60,008 bases of DNA from Streptomyces sp. NP160 (GCF_006335115.1 NZ_VDMJ01000024.1:60842-120849), one strand, 5' to 3'; positions 44,374-55,286 are shown, counted from the stretch's first letter. Notes: generated by a model not told the origin, from the sequence alone. Translations and numbers: made by a program.

Positions 44374-45198
44374 CTAGGCGGAGGAGGGGAGGACCACCGT
44401 CTCGCCAGGGGCCACGTGCTGCACGAGGTGCCGCAGGCCGCGGCGCTCCACCGCCGCGTCGAAGGCGCCCAGCGGCGAGCGGAACACCCCGTAGTCGCTG
44501 TGGTGGACGGGCACGACGGCGCGCGGGCGCACCAGGTCCACCAGCTCCGCGCCGTCCTCGCCGCCGAGCGTCACCACCGCGCCGCCGGGCAGCGTGGTGC
44601 CGCCCAGGTGCACGAGCGCCGCGTCCACGCCGTCGCCCTCCCGGAGGCGAGCGGCCAGGGCGCGGACCGCGTCGACCAGCAGGGTGTCGCCGGTGGTGTA
44701 GACCCTGGTGCGCACCTTCCCGTCGGGGCCGGCGAAGTCGACGAGCGACCCCATCACCGGCGGGAGCAGCCGGGCCAGGACGCCGGTGGCGTGGGCGCCC
44801 GGCAGGGAGGTCACCGTCGCTGTGCAGCCGTCGCGGTTCAGGGTGCGGCGCTCGCCGGTGCGCAGCCCGTCGGCCCGCCGGAACCCGGCGCGGCCCTGCA
44901 GACGCCGTGCGGCGTGCGGTGTGGTGATGATCGGCAGGCCGCGGTCGAGGCCGCGACGGGCGACCCGGTCCCAGTGGTCCCCGTGCAGGTGGGAGAGCAG
45001 GACGGCGTCGAGGTCGGGCAGCTGGTCGACCTGCAGCGCCGGCTCGGTGAGCCGCCGCGTCACGAGGCCGTGGCCCAGCCACGCGAGGTCGCCGCGGTGC
45101 AGGAAGTTCGGGTCGGTCAGCAGCGTGAACGGGCCCCAGCGCAGGAGCACGGTGGCGTTGCCGATGAAGGTCGCGGTGGCGGGCTCGTCAGGTCGCAC
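44374..45198 (-). CDS. UlaG-like MBL-fold metal-dependent hydrolase
   Basis: 274 residues. ATATFIGNATVLLRW and LLTDPNFLHRGD begin the fold; zinc ligands lie in LLSHLHGDHWD, in the GAHATG region, TTGDTL and VPVHHSDYGVF. This pattern is that of the UlaG/YhfI-type and NAPE-PLD-like metallohydrolases. GTG at 45198 follows AGGAG by six bases; the frame continues upstream into the dispersed repeat but that part is unlikely to be translated. Substrate unknown. Confidence 0.85.
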   Translation of the reverse strand: MRPDEPATATFIGNATVLLRWGPFTLLTDPNFLHRGDLAWLGHGLVTRRLTEPALQVDQLPDLDAVLLSHLHGDHWDRVARRGLDRGLPIITTPHAARRLQGRAGFRRADGLRTGERRTLNRDGCTATVTSLPGAHATGVLARLLPPVMGSLVDFAGPDGKVRTRVYTTGDTLLVDAVRALAARLREGDGVDAALVHLGGTTLPGGAVVTLGGEDGAELVDLVRPRAVVPVHHSDYGVFRSPLGAFDAAVERRGLRHLVQHVAPGETVVLPSSA

Positions 45199-45257
45199 AG
45201 GGGCTCCTGCGGGGCGGGGCGCGGTGTCCGCGGGTTCCAGAGCACGCCGTCGTGACG

Positions 45258-45263
45258 AGGCTA
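45258..45263 (-). promoter_or_regulatory. Putative -10 element of the UlaG-like gene
   Basis: TAGCCT on the minus strand within CCTAGCCTCGT, about 60 bases before the GTG. The same 11 bases occur inverted at 45375-45385 for the ABC genes. Confidence 0.45.
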
Positions 45264-45305
45264 GGACGCGCGGGGGTCCGTGTCCTGGCAGCGCGGTGTT
45301 CCGGC

Positions 45306-45330
45306 CGTCCATGATCACGGACGGGGTGGG
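45306..45330 (-). repeat. Copy 3 of dispersed GTGATCATGG repeat
   Basis: On the minus strand CCGTGATCATGGACGG, preceded by CCCACCCCGT. It lies between the divergent promoters of the UlaG-like and ABC genes. Confidence 0.85.
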
Positions 45331-45376
45331 GATCGCCCTGAGCGGAAAGGCCTGGCGGCGGGTCGAGCGGCGGGCC

Positions 45377-45382
45377 TAGCCT
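45377..45382 (+). promoter_or_regulatory. Putative -10 element of the ABC exporter operon
   Basis: TAGCCT within CCTAGCCTCGT, about 48 bases before the GTG at 45430. Confidence 0.45.
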
Positions 45383-45429
45383 CGTTCGCCGGGGCAACTG
45401 GCTGATCAGCGCCGGAGCGCCCCGCCGTC

Positions 45430-47211
45430 GTGGAGGTGGGCCGCGTGCTCGTTCGGCTCCTGAGGCGCTACCTGCGCCCCTACTGGTCCCTGCTGGCGGG
45501 CGTCGTGGTCTTCCAGACGCTCCAGACCCTGGCCTCGCTGTACCTGCCGACCCTCAACGCCGACATCATCGACGAGGGCGTCGTCACCGGGGACACCCGC
45601 TACGTGCTGGTCACGGGCCTGTGGATGCTCCTGGTCACGCTCGCGCAGGTGGCGGCCACCGTCGTCGCCGTGCACTTCGGCGCGAAGACGGCGATGGGCT
45701 TCGGCCGCGACGTCCGCGCCGCCGTCTTCGGGCACGTGGCGGCCCTGTCCGAGCGCGAGTTCGGGCGCTTCGGCGCCGCCAGCCTCATCACCCGCACCAC
45801 CAACGACGTCCAGCAGGTGCAGATGCTCGTGCTCATGGGCGCGACCCTGCTCGTCACCAGCCCCATCACCGCCGTCGGTGGGGTGGCGCTCGCGCTCCAC
45901 CAGGACGTCGGGATGGCGTGGGTGCTCGTCGTCGCCGTCCCCGTGCTCCTGGGGGCGGTCGGGGCGATCGTCGTGCGGATGGTGCCGCAGTTCCGGCTCA
46001 TGCAGGTGCGCCTCGACGGCGTGAACCGGGTGCTGCGCGAGCAGCTCACCGGGGTCCGCGTGGTCCGCGCGTTCGTCCGCGAGCCCGTGGAGGAGGCCCG
46101 CTTCGCCGCCGCCAGCACCGACCTCACCGCCACGGCGCTGCGGGCCGGGCGGCTCATGGCGCTCATGTTCCCCACGGTGATGCTCGTCATGAACGCCTCC
46201 ACCGTGGCCGTCGTGTGGCTCGGGGCCTACCGCATCGCCGACGGCGACCTGCAGATCGGCCAGCTCACGGCGTTCATCTCCTACCTCGTGCAGATCCTCA
46301 TGGCCGTGATGATGGCGACGATGCTGGCGTTCCTCCTGCCGCGCGCCGCCGTCTCCGCGGACCGCATCGGCGAGGTGCTCGCCGCCGAGCCGTCCGTGGT
46401 GCCGCCCGCCGCCGACACCGCCGTGCGCGAGGCCGACCTCGACCCCGCGCTGCGCGGCACCGTCGAGCTGCGCGGCGCGACGTTCGCCTACCCCGGCGCC
46501 GAGGCACCGGTGCTCCGCGACATCTCCTTCACCGCCGCTCCGGGGACGACGACGGCGGTGGTCGGGTCCACCGGAGGGGGCAAGACCACCCTGGTCAACC
46601 TGCTGCCGCGCCTGTTCGACGTCACCGGCGGCGCAGTGCTCGTGGACGGCGTGGAGGTGCGCCGGCTCGAACCGGACGTGCTGTGGGACCGCATCGGCCT
46701 GGTGCCGCAGCGCGCCCTGCTGTTCGCCGGCACCATCGCGTCCAACCTGCGGTTCGGGCGGCCGGACGCCACCGACGCCGAGCTGTGGGAGGCGCTGGAG
46801 ATCGCGCAGGCGGCTGACTTCGTCCGCGCGATGCCCGGGCAGCTGGAGGAGCCGGTCACGCAGGGCGGCACCAGCGTCTCCGGCGGGCAGCGCCAGCGGC
46901 TCGCCATCGCCCGCGCGCTGGTCAAGAGACCCGCCGTCTACGTCTTCGACGACGCGTTCAGCGCCCTCGACACCGCCACCGACGCCCGGCTGCGCGCCGC
47001 GCTCGACGGTGCTGACGGGGTGCGGGACGCCACGCGCGTCGTGGTGGCCCAGCGGGTCGCCACGGTGGTCTCGGCGGACCAGATCCTCGTGCTGGAGCAC
47101 GGGCGCGTGGTCGCCCGCGGCACGCACGCCGAGCTGCTGGAGACCTGCCCGGAGTACCAGGAGATCGTCGCCAGCCAGCTGTCCGCCACCGACGCGGGGG
47201 TCGTCGCATGA
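45430..47211 (+). CDS. ABC exporter subunit 1 (degenerate ATPase site)
   Basis: 593 residues: six membrane helices (1-310), then an ATPase domain. Walker A GSTGGGKTT (about 378), signature VSGGQRQR (about 482), Walker B AVYVFDDAFSALD (about 503). The catalytic Glu after Walker B is Asp, as in the degenerate-site subunit of heterodimeric exporters such as TM287/288 (established). The H-loop His is replaced: VVVAQRVATV has Gln-Arg where AHRL is usual. It forms a heterodimer with the next gene. GTG at 45430; GTG at 45445 is an alternative. Cargo unknown; drugs or lipids are typical. Confidence 0.92.
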   Translation: MEVGRVLVRLLRRYLRPYWSLLAGVVVFQTLQTLASLYLPTLNADIIDEGVVTGDTRYVLVTGLWMLLVTLAQVAATVVAVHFGAKTAMGFGRDVRAAVFGHVAALSEREFGRFGAASLITRTTNDVQQVQMLVLMGATLLVTSPITAVGGVALALHQDVGMAWVLVVAVPVLLGAVGAIVVRMVPQFRLMQVRLDGVNRVLREQLTGVRVVRAFVREPVEEARFAAASTDLTATALRAGRLMALMFPTVMLVMNASTVAVVWLGAYRIADGDLQIGQLTAFISYLVQILMAVMMATMLAFLLPRAAVSADRIGEVLAAEPSVVPPAADTAVREADLDPALRGTVELRGATFAYPGAEAPVLRDISFTAAPGTTTAVVGSTGGGKTTLVNLLPRLFDVTGGAVLVDGVEVRRLEPDVLWDRIGLVPQRALLFAGTIASNLRFGRPDATDAELWEALEIAQAADFVRAMPGQLEEPVTQGGTSVSGGQRQRLAIARALVKRPAVYVFDDAFSALDTATDARLRAALDGADGVRDATRVVVAQRVATVVSADQILVLEHGRVVARGTHAELLETCPEYQEIVASQLSATDAGVVA

Positions 47212-49196
47212 GCACCTCCACCCCGGCTCGGCCGGTCCCGCCGCAGCGCCGCGGTCCCATGGGCGGCGGCGGCATGATGGGCATGGCGATGCCTGCCGAG
47301 AAGTCGAAGGACTTCTGGCCCAGCGCCCGGCGCCTCCTCGGCCGCCTGCGGCCGGAGCGGGCGTGGATCGCGCTCGTCGTCGTCGTGGGAACGGCGTCGG
47401 TGGCGCTCGCGGTGGCGGGACCCAAGATGCTCGGCAGGGCCACCGACCTCGTGGTCGCCGGTGCGGTCGGCGTGCGGTTCCCCGGCGGCACCACGAAGGA
47501 CGCCGTGCTCGCCCAGCTGCAGGCGGCGGGCCAGGGGTCGGAGGTCGACTTCCTGCGCACCGTGGACTTCACGCCCGGCCAGGGCGTCGACTTCGGCGCG
47601 CTGGGGTCGCTGCTGACGCTCGTGCTCGCGCTGTACGTCGCCTCGGCGGTGCTCGGGTGGCTGCAGGGGTACGTGCTCGCCGGCGTCACCCAGCGCACCG
47701 TCTACCGGCTGCGGGAGGACGTCGAGCGCAAGATCAACGCCCTCCCGCTCTCGCACCTCGACCGCACGCCGCGCGGTGAGCTGCTCAGCCGCGTCACCAA
47801 CGACATCGACAACATCTCCCAGACCGTCCAGCAGACCCTGAGCCAGCTGGTGACGTCGCTGCTGACGGTGGTCGGCGTCGTCGTGATGATGGTGTGGATC
47901 TCTCCCCTGCTGGCGCTCGTCGCGCTGGTCACGATCCCCCTCACCGTGGTGGTGACGGGGCTGATCGCCAAGCGGTCCCAGAAGCTCTTCGTGGCCCAGT
48001 GGAAGAGCACCGGCGAGCTCAACGCGCAGGTCGAGGAGGCCTACACCGGCCACGCGCTGGTCAAGGTCTTCGGGCGGCGCCGTGAGGTGGCCGAGCGCTT
48101 CGCCGTGACCAACGGCCAGCTGCACGACGCCGCGTTCGGCGCCCAGTTCGTCTCCGGGCTGATCATGCCGGCGCTGACGTTCGTGGGGAACCTCGTCTAC
48201 GTGGGCATCGCCGTGGTGGGCGGCCTCGTGGTGGCCGGCGGGTCGCTGGGCATCGGCAGCGTGCAGGCGTTCGTCCAGTACTCCCGGCAGTTCACGCAGC
48301 CGCTGGCGCAGCTGGGGTCGATGGCCAACCTGCTGCAGTCCGGGGTGGCCAGCGCGGAGCGCGTCTTCGAGCTGCTCGACGCCGAGGAGCAGACACCGGA
48401 CTCGGCGGCCTCCGCTGCCGCGGTGGTCGACGGGCCGGGGCGGCTCGAGTTCGAGCACGTCTCCTTCAGCTACGACCCGTCGAAGCCGTTGGTCGAGGAC
48501 CTGTCGCTGGTCGCCGAGCCCGGCCACACGGTCGCGATCGTCGGTCCGACCGGCGCCGGCAAGACCACGCTGGTCAACCTCGTCATGAGGTTCTACGAGG
48601 TCGACGGCGGGCGGATCCTGCTGGACGGCGTCGACGTGCGCGACCTGCCCCGGTCCGCCCTGCGCGCCGCCACTGGCATGGTGCTCCAGGACACGTGGCT
48701 GTTCGGCGGCACCATCCGCGACAACATCCGCTACGGCCGCCCCGACGCCACCGAGGCCGAGGTCGAGCAGGCCGCCCGCGACGCGCTCGCGGACCGCTTC
48801 GTGAGGTCGCTGCCCGACGGGTACGACACCGTCATCGACGACGAGGCCTCCAACCTCTCCGCGGGGGAGCGGCAGCTGCTGACCATCGCGCGAGCGTTCC
48901 TGCGCAGGCCCAAGCTGCTCATCCTCGACGAGGCCACCAGCTCGGTGGACACCCGCACCGAGCTGCTCGTCCAGCGGGCCATGGCGGAGCTGCGACGCGA
49001 CAGGACCGCGTTGGTCATCGCCCACCGCCTGTCCACCATCCGCGACGCCGACCTCATCCTCGTCATGGAGTCCGGCCGGTTGGTCGAGCAGGGGACGCAC
49101 GCCGAGCTGCTGGCCGTGGGCGGGGCGTACGCGCGGCTCTACGAGGCGCAGTTCTCCGCGCCCGCAGGGGAGGCCGCGGCTCCCGCCGCTCGCTGA
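47208..49196 (+). CDS. ABC exporter subunit 2 (catalytic ATPase site)
   Basis: 662 residues. A Gly/Met-rich N-terminal segment (RGPMGGGGMMGMAM, about 12-26) precedes six helices with an extra extracytoplasmic loop after helix 1 (about 90-140). The ATPase domain has Walker A GPTGAGKTT (about 445), signature LSAGERQLL (about 550), Walker B LLILDEATSSVD (about 570) with the catalytic Glu, and H-loop VIAHRLSTI. ATG overlaps the stop of subunit 1 (ATGA). The signature of one subunit completes the ATP site of the other. Confidence 0.93.
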   Translation: MSTSTPARPVPPQRRGPMGGGGMMGMAMPAEKSKDFWPSARRLLGRLRPERAWIALVVVVGTASVALAVAGPKMLGRATDLVVAGAVGVRFPGGTTKDAVLAQLQAAGQGSEVDFLRTVDFTPGQGVDFGALGSLLTLVLALYVASAVLGWLQGYVLAGVTQRTVYRLREDVERKINALPLSHLDRTPRGELLSRVTNDIDNISQTVQQTLSQLVTSLLTVVGVVVMMVWISPLLALVALVTIPLTVVVTGLIAKRSQKLFVAQWKSTGELNAQVEEAYTGHALVKVFGRRREVAERFAVTNGQLHDAAFGAQFVSGLIMPALTFVGNLVYVGIAVVGGLVVAGGSLGIGSVQAFVQYSRQFTQPLAQLGSMANLLQSGVASAERVFELLDAEEQTPDSAASAAAVVDGPGRLEFEHVSFSYDPSKPLVEDLSLVAEPGHTVAIVGPTGAGKTTLVNLVMRFYEVDGGRILLDGVDVRDLPRSALRAATGMVLQDTWLFGGTIRDNIRYGRPDATEAEVEQAARDALADRFVRSLPDGYDTVIDDEASNLSAGERQLLTIARAFLRRPKLLILDEATSSVDTRTELLVQRAMAELRRDRTALVIAHRLSTIRDADLILVMESGRLVEQGTHAELLAVGGAYARLYEAQFSAPAGEAAAPAAR

Positions 49197-49206
49197 CTGC
49201 GCTGGC

Positions 49207-49593
49207 TCAGAAGGCGTCGCCGGTGCGCCAGGGCATCTGCTGGAGCACGAGGGAGTTGCCGTCCGGGTCCTGCAGGCCGGCGTAGAGCACGCCGCCGCCG
49301 GCGTCGGTGACCTCGCCGACGTCCACGCCGCGGCCGAGCAGCTCTGCCCGGGCCGCCTGGACGTCGGCGACGACGAGGTGCAGGCCGCGGACCGAGCCGG
49401 GCTCGCCCTCGTACACCGGCAGCCCGCTGCCGAAGCCGATCGAGCACGCCGATCCCGGCGGCGTCACCTGCACCACGCGGATCCCGGGGGCGGGAGCGAC
49501 GTCGACGTCGACGGTGAAGCCGAGGCGGTCGGCGTAGAAGGCCTTGGCGGCGTCGACGTCGGAGACGGGCAGCGGCACCAGCTCGAGCTTCAT
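49207..49593 (-). CDS. VOC (glyoxalase/bleomycin resistance) family protein
   Basis: 128 residues, two beta-alpha-beta-beta-beta modules. MKLELVPLPVSDVDAAKAFYADRLGFTVDVDV begins it (key part VSDVDAAKAFYADRLGF); the second module has LHLVVADVQAARAELLGRG and ends LQDPDGNSLVLQQMP. ATG at 49593. Family functions range from dioxygenases to binding proteins, and the substrate cannot be inferred. It stands alone, convergent with the ABC operon. Confidence 0.88.
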   Translation of the reverse strand: MKLELVPLPVSDVDAAKAFYADRLGFTVDVDVAPAPGIRVVQVTPPGSACSIGFGSGLPVYEGEPGSVRGLHLVVADVQAARAELLGRGVDVGEVTDAGGGVLYAGLQDPDGNSLVLQQMPWRTGDAF

Positions 49594-49639
49594 GTCCACA
49601 GGCGGGAGCCTGGCACAGCGCGCCGGCATCGAACAGGTG

Positions 49640-49645
49640 TACGTT
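49640..49645 (+). promoter_or_regulatory. Putative -10 element of the radical SAM gene, leaderless
   Basis: TACGTT with a 6-base spacer to the GTG at 49652. Confidence 0.55.
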
Positions 49646-49651
49646 CTCGCG

Positions 49652-50731
49652 GTGCGCTGGAGCGGGCAGGCGGTGGCCGGACAGGACGAGGGTGCGCTGG
49701 TCGGCGCTGCCTCGGTACCGGGACTGCTGCGCACCACCACGACGCCCGAGTTCGCCGGCCTGACCTTCCACGAGGTCCTCGCGAAGTCGGCGCTGTCGCA
49801 GGTGCCCGCGATGAGCGCGATGCCGTTCCGGTGGACGGTCAACCCCTACCGGGGCTGCTCCCACTCGTGCACGTACTGCTACGCCCGCTACACGCACAGC
49901 TACCTGGACCTCGACACGGGTGAGGGCTTCGACCGCGAGATCGTCGTCAAGACCAACGTGGGAGAGCGGCTCGCCGTCGAGCTGGGGAAGCCCAGCTGGA
50001 ACCGCGAGCACGTGGTGCTCGGCACCGGCACCGACCCCTACCAGCGGGCCGAGGGCCGCTACCGCCTCATGCCCCGGGTCGTCGAGGCGCTGCACCGCTC
50101 CGGGACGCCCTTCTCCGTGCTCACCAAGGGCACGCTCCTGCGCCGCGACCTGCCCCTGCTGGCCGATGCCGCGCGCGACGTGCCGGTCGGGGTGGGCGTC
50201 TCCATCGCGGTGTGGGACGACGAGCTGCACCGCTCCCTGGAGCACGGGGCGCCGACGCCGCGTGCCCGGCTCGACCTCGTCCGCGCGGTCCGCGCCGCGG
50301 GCCTGCCGTGCGGGGTGTTCCTGGCCCCGGTGCTGCCGCACCTCACCGACTCCGCCGAGCAGCTCGACGCCGCCCTGGCGGACGTCGCCGCGGCCGGCGC
50401 CACCGGTGTGACCGTGGTGCCCCTGCACCTGCGCCCCGGGGCGCGCGAGCACGTCGCCCGCTGGGTCGGGCGCCACCGCCCGGACCTCGTGCCGGCCTAC
50501 CGCGAGCTGTACCGCCGCGGTGCCTACGTCCCGCGCGGCTACCGCGAGGCGCTCGCGGCGCGCCTGGCCCCGCTGCTGGAGCAGCACGGGTTCGCCGCGT
50601 CCACCAGCGGCGAGCTGCGCGAGGGCGCGTGGCCGGAGGGCAGCCTCCCGCTGACCGCCCCGCCGTCGTCGTCCTCCTCCCGCGCGGTCATGACGACGAC
50701 GGGCGCGGAGCCCGCGCCCACCCTCTTCTGA
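49652..50731 (+). CDS. Rv2578c family radical SAM protein
   Basis: 359 residues. The cluster motif is C-x3-C-x2-C in GCSHSCTYCYAR (about C70, C74, C77), preceded by WTVNPYRG as in the SplB-like/Rv2578c group. GTGTDPYQRAEGRYRLMP and the LTKGTLLRRDL strand are conserved. The C-terminal 30 residues are Ser/Pro-rich. Function not established. GTG at 49652 fits TACGTT six bases upstream. Its position between hisS and aspS matches Rv2578c in mycobacteria. Confidence 0.92.
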   Translation: MRWSGQAVAGQDEGALVGAASVPGLLRTTTTPEFAGLTFHEVLAKSALSQVPAMSAMPFRWTVNPYRGCSHSCTYCYARYTHSYLDLDTGEGFDREIVVKTNVGERLAVELGKPSWNREHVVLGTGTDPYQRAEGRYRLMPRVVEALHRSGTPFSVLTKGTLLRRDLPLLADAARDVPVGVGVSIAVWDDELHRSLEHGAPTPRARLDLVRAVRAAGLPCGVFLAPVLPHLTDSAEQLDAALADVAAAGATGVTVVPLHLRPGAREHVARWVGRHRPDLVPAYRELYRRGAYVPRGYREALAARLAPLLEQHGFAASTSGELREGAWPEGSLPLTAPPSSSSSRAVMTTTGAEPAPTLF

Positions 50732-50754
50732 GAGCGCTCACAGCGAGCGGGCCG

Positions 50755-50760
50755 TAGCGT
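50755..50760 (+). promoter_or_regulatory. Putative -10 element of the aldo/keto reductase gene, leaderless
   Basis: TAGCGT with a 7-base spacer to the ATG at 50768. Confidence 0.55.
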
Positions 50761-50767
50761 GCGGAGC

Positions 50768-51775
50768 ATGACGACGATGGAGACGAGGACGCTCGGGCGC
50801 ACCGGTGCGCAGGTCAGCGTGATCGGGCTGGGGTGCTGGCAGATCGGCGGCGGCTGGGGCGACGTCAGCGACGCCGACGCCACCGCCACGCTGCACGCGG
50901 CCCTCGAGAGCGGCATCACCCTGTTCGACACCGCCGACGTGTACGGCGACGGCCGCAGCGAGCAGCTCATCGGCCAGTTCCTGCGCGAGCTGCCCGAGGC
51001 CGACCGGCCGTTCGTGGCCACCAAGTGCGGCCGCCGCGCCGACCCCCACGTGCCGGCGGCGTTCACCGCCGAGAACCTGCGGGACTGGACGGACCGGTCG
51101 CGCAAGAACCTCGGCGTGGACCGGCTCGACCTGGTGCAGCTGCACTGCCCGCCGACGCCCGTGTTCTCCGACGACGCGGTCTTCGACGCCCTCGACCAGC
51201 TCGTCGCCGACGGCGCGATCGCCGCGTACGGCGTCTCCGTGGAGACCGTGGACGAGGCGCTGACCGCCATCGCTCGGCCCGGCGTGGCGAGCGTCCAGAT
51301 CATCCTCAACGCGTTCCGCCGCAAGCCGCTCGAGCGGGTGCTCCCGGCGGCCGCCGAGGCGGGCGTGGGCATCCTCGCTCGCGTGCCGCTGGCGTCCGGG
51401 CTGCTGACGGGCAAGTACGACGAGACCACGCAGTTCGGTGAGGACGACCACCGGAGCTTCAACCGCAACGGCGAGCAGTTCGACAAGGGCGAGACGTTCT
51501 CCGGGGTGCCGTACGACGTCGGCGTGGCCGCGGCCCGCGAGGTGGCGGCGCTGGCGTCCCAGGCGGGCGAGGGCGTCACCACCGCGCAGCTGGCGCTGCG
51601 GTGGATCCTCGACCAGCACGGCGTGACGACGGCGATCCCGGGGGCCCGCAACCCCGAGCAGGCGCGCGGGAACGCCGCGGCCGCGTCGGTCGCGCCGCTG
51701 GGGGACGACGTGCTCGCCGCCTTCGAGCGCATCTACGACGAGCGCATCCGCGAGCACGTCCACGGCAGCTGGTGA
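50768..51775 (+). CDS. Aldo/keto reductase
   Basis: 335 residues, NADPH-dependent TIM barrel. MTTMETRTLGRTGAQVSVIGLG is the standard start (key part LGRTGAQVSVIGLG). The catalytic Asp/Tyr are in LFDTADVYGDGRSEQLIG, the Lys in FVATKCG, the His position in LVQLHCPP. The C-terminal ALRWILDQHGVTTAIPGARNPEQ binds cofactor. It resembles the general stress/voltage channel beta-type AKR branch. Substrate unknown. ATG at 50768 follows TAGCGT by seven bases; an upstream in-frame ATG overlaps that element. Confidence 0.92.
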   Translation: MTTMETRTLGRTGAQVSVIGLGCWQIGGGWGDVSDADATATLHAALESGITLFDTADVYGDGRSEQLIGQFLRELPEADRPFVATKCGRRADPHVPAAFTAENLRDWTDRSRKNLGVDRLDLVQLHCPPTPVFSDDAVFDALDQLVADGAIAAYGVSVETVDEALTAIARPGVASVQIILNAFRRKPLERVLPAAAEAGVGILARVPLASGLLTGKYDETTQFGEDDHRSFNRNGEQFDKGETFSGVPYDVGVAAAREVAALASQAGEGVTTAQLALRWILDQHGVTTAIPGARNPEQARGNAAAASVAPLGDDVLAAFERIYDERIREHVHGSW

Positions 51776-51873
51776 CCACCCGGTGACCAGCTGGTGACCG
51801 CGACCGGCGCGGGTGGTCGCGCTGGCCGCGGTGGGCCCGCGGCGGCGAGCTGGCCCTCGCCTACGCGGGGCTC

Positions 51874-52425
51874 GTGCTGGTGGTGGCCGCCGTCCTCGCC
51901 CTCCTGCCGGAGCGCCTCCACGAGCAGGCGGTGCTCTCCGCCAGCACCAACATCGCCAACCTCCGCCACGACCCGGCCGCCGTGCTGCTGCTGAGCGCCT
52001 TCGTGGTCCGCGACTTCGGCGAGGTCCTGCTCCTGCTGCCGCTGGTGGTGGTGATGACGCTGTGCAGCCGCGCCATCGGCCGGGCGTCCACGGTGCTCGC
52101 GGCGCTGTTCGGGCACGTCGGAGCCACGCTGCTCGTGGCGACGTTCCTCGCCGCCGGGGTGCGGCACGGGTTCGTGCCGCCCAGCGTGACCACCGCGCCG
52201 GACGTCGGCGTCAGCTACGCCCTGGCGGGGATGGCGGGCCTGCTCGCGGCGGTCGTGCCGCGCCGGTGGCGCTGGGTCTACGTGGTGGGCGGGTTCGCGG
52301 CGCTGGTGGTGCTCATCGCCGTGGACACCGACTTCACCAACGCCGGCCACCTGCTGGCGTTCACCACCGGGCTCGGCCTGGCCGTGGTCTCCGTCCAGTC
52401 CAGGTCCCACGTCCCCCGTCCGTGA
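51874..52425 (+). CDS. Rhomboid-like membrane protein, start unclear
   Basis: At least 183 residues with five or six membrane segments (LVVAAVLALLP, VLLLSAFVV, VLLLLPLVVVMTL, YALAGMAGLLAAVVP, WVYVVGGFAALVVLIAV, LLAFTTGLGLAVV). SASTNIANL and the FGHVGATLL and DVGVSYALAG segments recall rhomboid-like families, where the usual catalytic serine is replaced. The frame is open and looks protein-like back to 51787 (GGELALAYAGLVLVV) but has no ATG, GTG or TTG before the GTG at 51874. Its TGA stop lies inside a dispersed repeat copy. Confidence 0.7.
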   Translation: MLVVAAVLALLPERLHEQAVLSASTNIANLRHDPAAVLLLSAFVVRDFGEVLLLLPLVVVMTLCSRAIGRASTVLAALFGHVGATLLVATFLAAGVRHGFVPPSVTTAPDVGVSYALAGMAGLLAAVVPRRWRWVYVVGGFAALVVLIAVDTDFTNAGHLLAFTTGLGLAVVSVQSRSHVPRP

Positions 52426-52446
52426 TCATGGACGGTCGGCCACCCT
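52416..52446 (+). repeat. Copy 4 of dispersed GTGATCATGG repeat
   Basis: CCGTCCGTGATCATGGAC then GGTCGGCCACCCTG. It supplies the TGA stop codon of the rhomboid-like gene. The rest of the gap to 52550 contains short GC-rich dyads only. Confidence 0.85.
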
Positions 52447-52550
52447 GTCAGCCACCCTGCGGCGTCAGGCTCTCGCGGCCGGATCCGGCCTCCAGGACCG
52501 GACACTGAGGCAGGACCTGACACTGCCAGAGCCTGAGGAGCACAGCTGCC

Positions 52551-53273
52551 GTGACCATCCACGAGGAGCGCCGGGTGCTGAGGTACGGCGACGACCCCCA
52601 GCAGGAGGTCGGGGTCTGGTCGCCGACCGGTCGGCCTCGCGGGACGGCCGTGCTGGTGCACGGCGGCTACTGGCGCACGCCGTGGGCCGCCGACCTCATG
52701 CACCCGCTCGTGCCGGCGCTCCTGGAGCGGGGCTGGCGGGTCGCGGTGCCGGAGTACCGGCGGATCGGGTCCGGGGGAGGCTGGCCGGAGACGTCGGACG
52801 ACGTCGCCGCGGGCCTGGCCGCGCTCCACGAGCAGGACGACGACACCGGGCCTGTCCTGCTGGTCGGCCACTCCGCCGGGGGCCACCTGGCCCTCCTGCA
52901 CTCGGCGGTCGCAGACGCCGTCGTCGCCCTCGCCCCGGTGACCGACCTCGTCCGCGGGTACGCCGAGGGCATCGGCAGCGGGGCCGTCGCGGAGCTCGTG
53001 GGCGCCTCGCCGGAGTCTGACCCGGAGGCCTACCGGACGGCCTCGCCGCGCCAGCGGCCGTGGCCGGCGTGCCCCGTGCTCGTCGTCCACGGGACCGACG
53101 ACGCACGGGTGCCCGTCGAGCACAGCCGCGACTACGCCGCCGCCGCTGCTGCTGACGGGGCGGCCGTCGAGCTCGTGGAACCGGAGCAGCTGGACCACAT
53201 GGCGCTCATCGACCCGGACGCGCCCCACTGGCCCGGCGTCCGCGCCTGGATCGACGCCGTCCTCCGTCCGTGA
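52551..53273 (+). CDS. Alpha/beta hydrolase, kynurenine formamidase-like
   Basis: 240 residues. The oxyanion motif VHGGYWR and nucleophile elbow GHSAGGH are those of the kynurenine formamidase/HGGXW hydrolase group; the Asp is in HGTDDARVP and the His in [10 protein letters not shown]-formylkynurenine would be a fitting substrate given kynU at 23-24.5 kb, but esterase activity on other substrates is equally possible. GTG at 52551, with GAGGAG about ten bases upstream. Confidence 0.85.
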   Translation: MTIHEERRVLRYGDDPQQEVGVWSPTGRPRGTAVLVHGGYWRTPWAADLMHPLVPALLERGWRVAVPEYRRIGSGGGWPETSDDVAAGLAALHEQDDDTGPVLLVGHSAGGHLALLHSAVADAVVALAPVTDLVRGYAEGIGSGAVAELVGASPESDPEAYRTASPRQRPWPACPVLVVHGTDDARVPVEHSRDYAAAAAADGAAVELVEPEQLDHMALIDPDAPHWPGVRAWIDAVLRP

Positions 53274-53329
53274 CCACCGGCGCAGCCCGCCGGCGCTCGT
53301 GACCCGGGCGGACCCCGGTCGGTGCCGAC

Positions 53330-53335
53330 TAGGCT
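53330..53335 (+). promoter_or_regulatory. Putative -10 element of aspS
   Basis: TAGGCT, 50 bases before the GTG at 53386; gives a short leader containing AAGGAAGG. Confidence 0.45.
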
Positions 53336-53385
53336 CGCGGGGGCCCTCGGTCATGAGGGCCGACGACTGGAAGGAAGGTCTCCGC

Positions 53386-55218
<1,833 letters not shown>

Positions 55219-55225
55219 CCCCTCC

Positions 55226-55286
55226 CGTCCGTGATCATGGACCTCCCGAGCACCCTCCGGCCGTGATCATGGACGTCCGCCACCCT
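55226..55286 (+). repeat. Copies 5a and 5b of the dispersed repeat, direct pair
   Basis: CCGTCCGTGATCATGGACC (from 55226) followed by GAGCACCCT, then CCGTGATCATGGACGTCCGC (from 55261) followed by CACCCTG. Direct tandem arrangement, just after the aspS stop. Confidence 0.85.
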
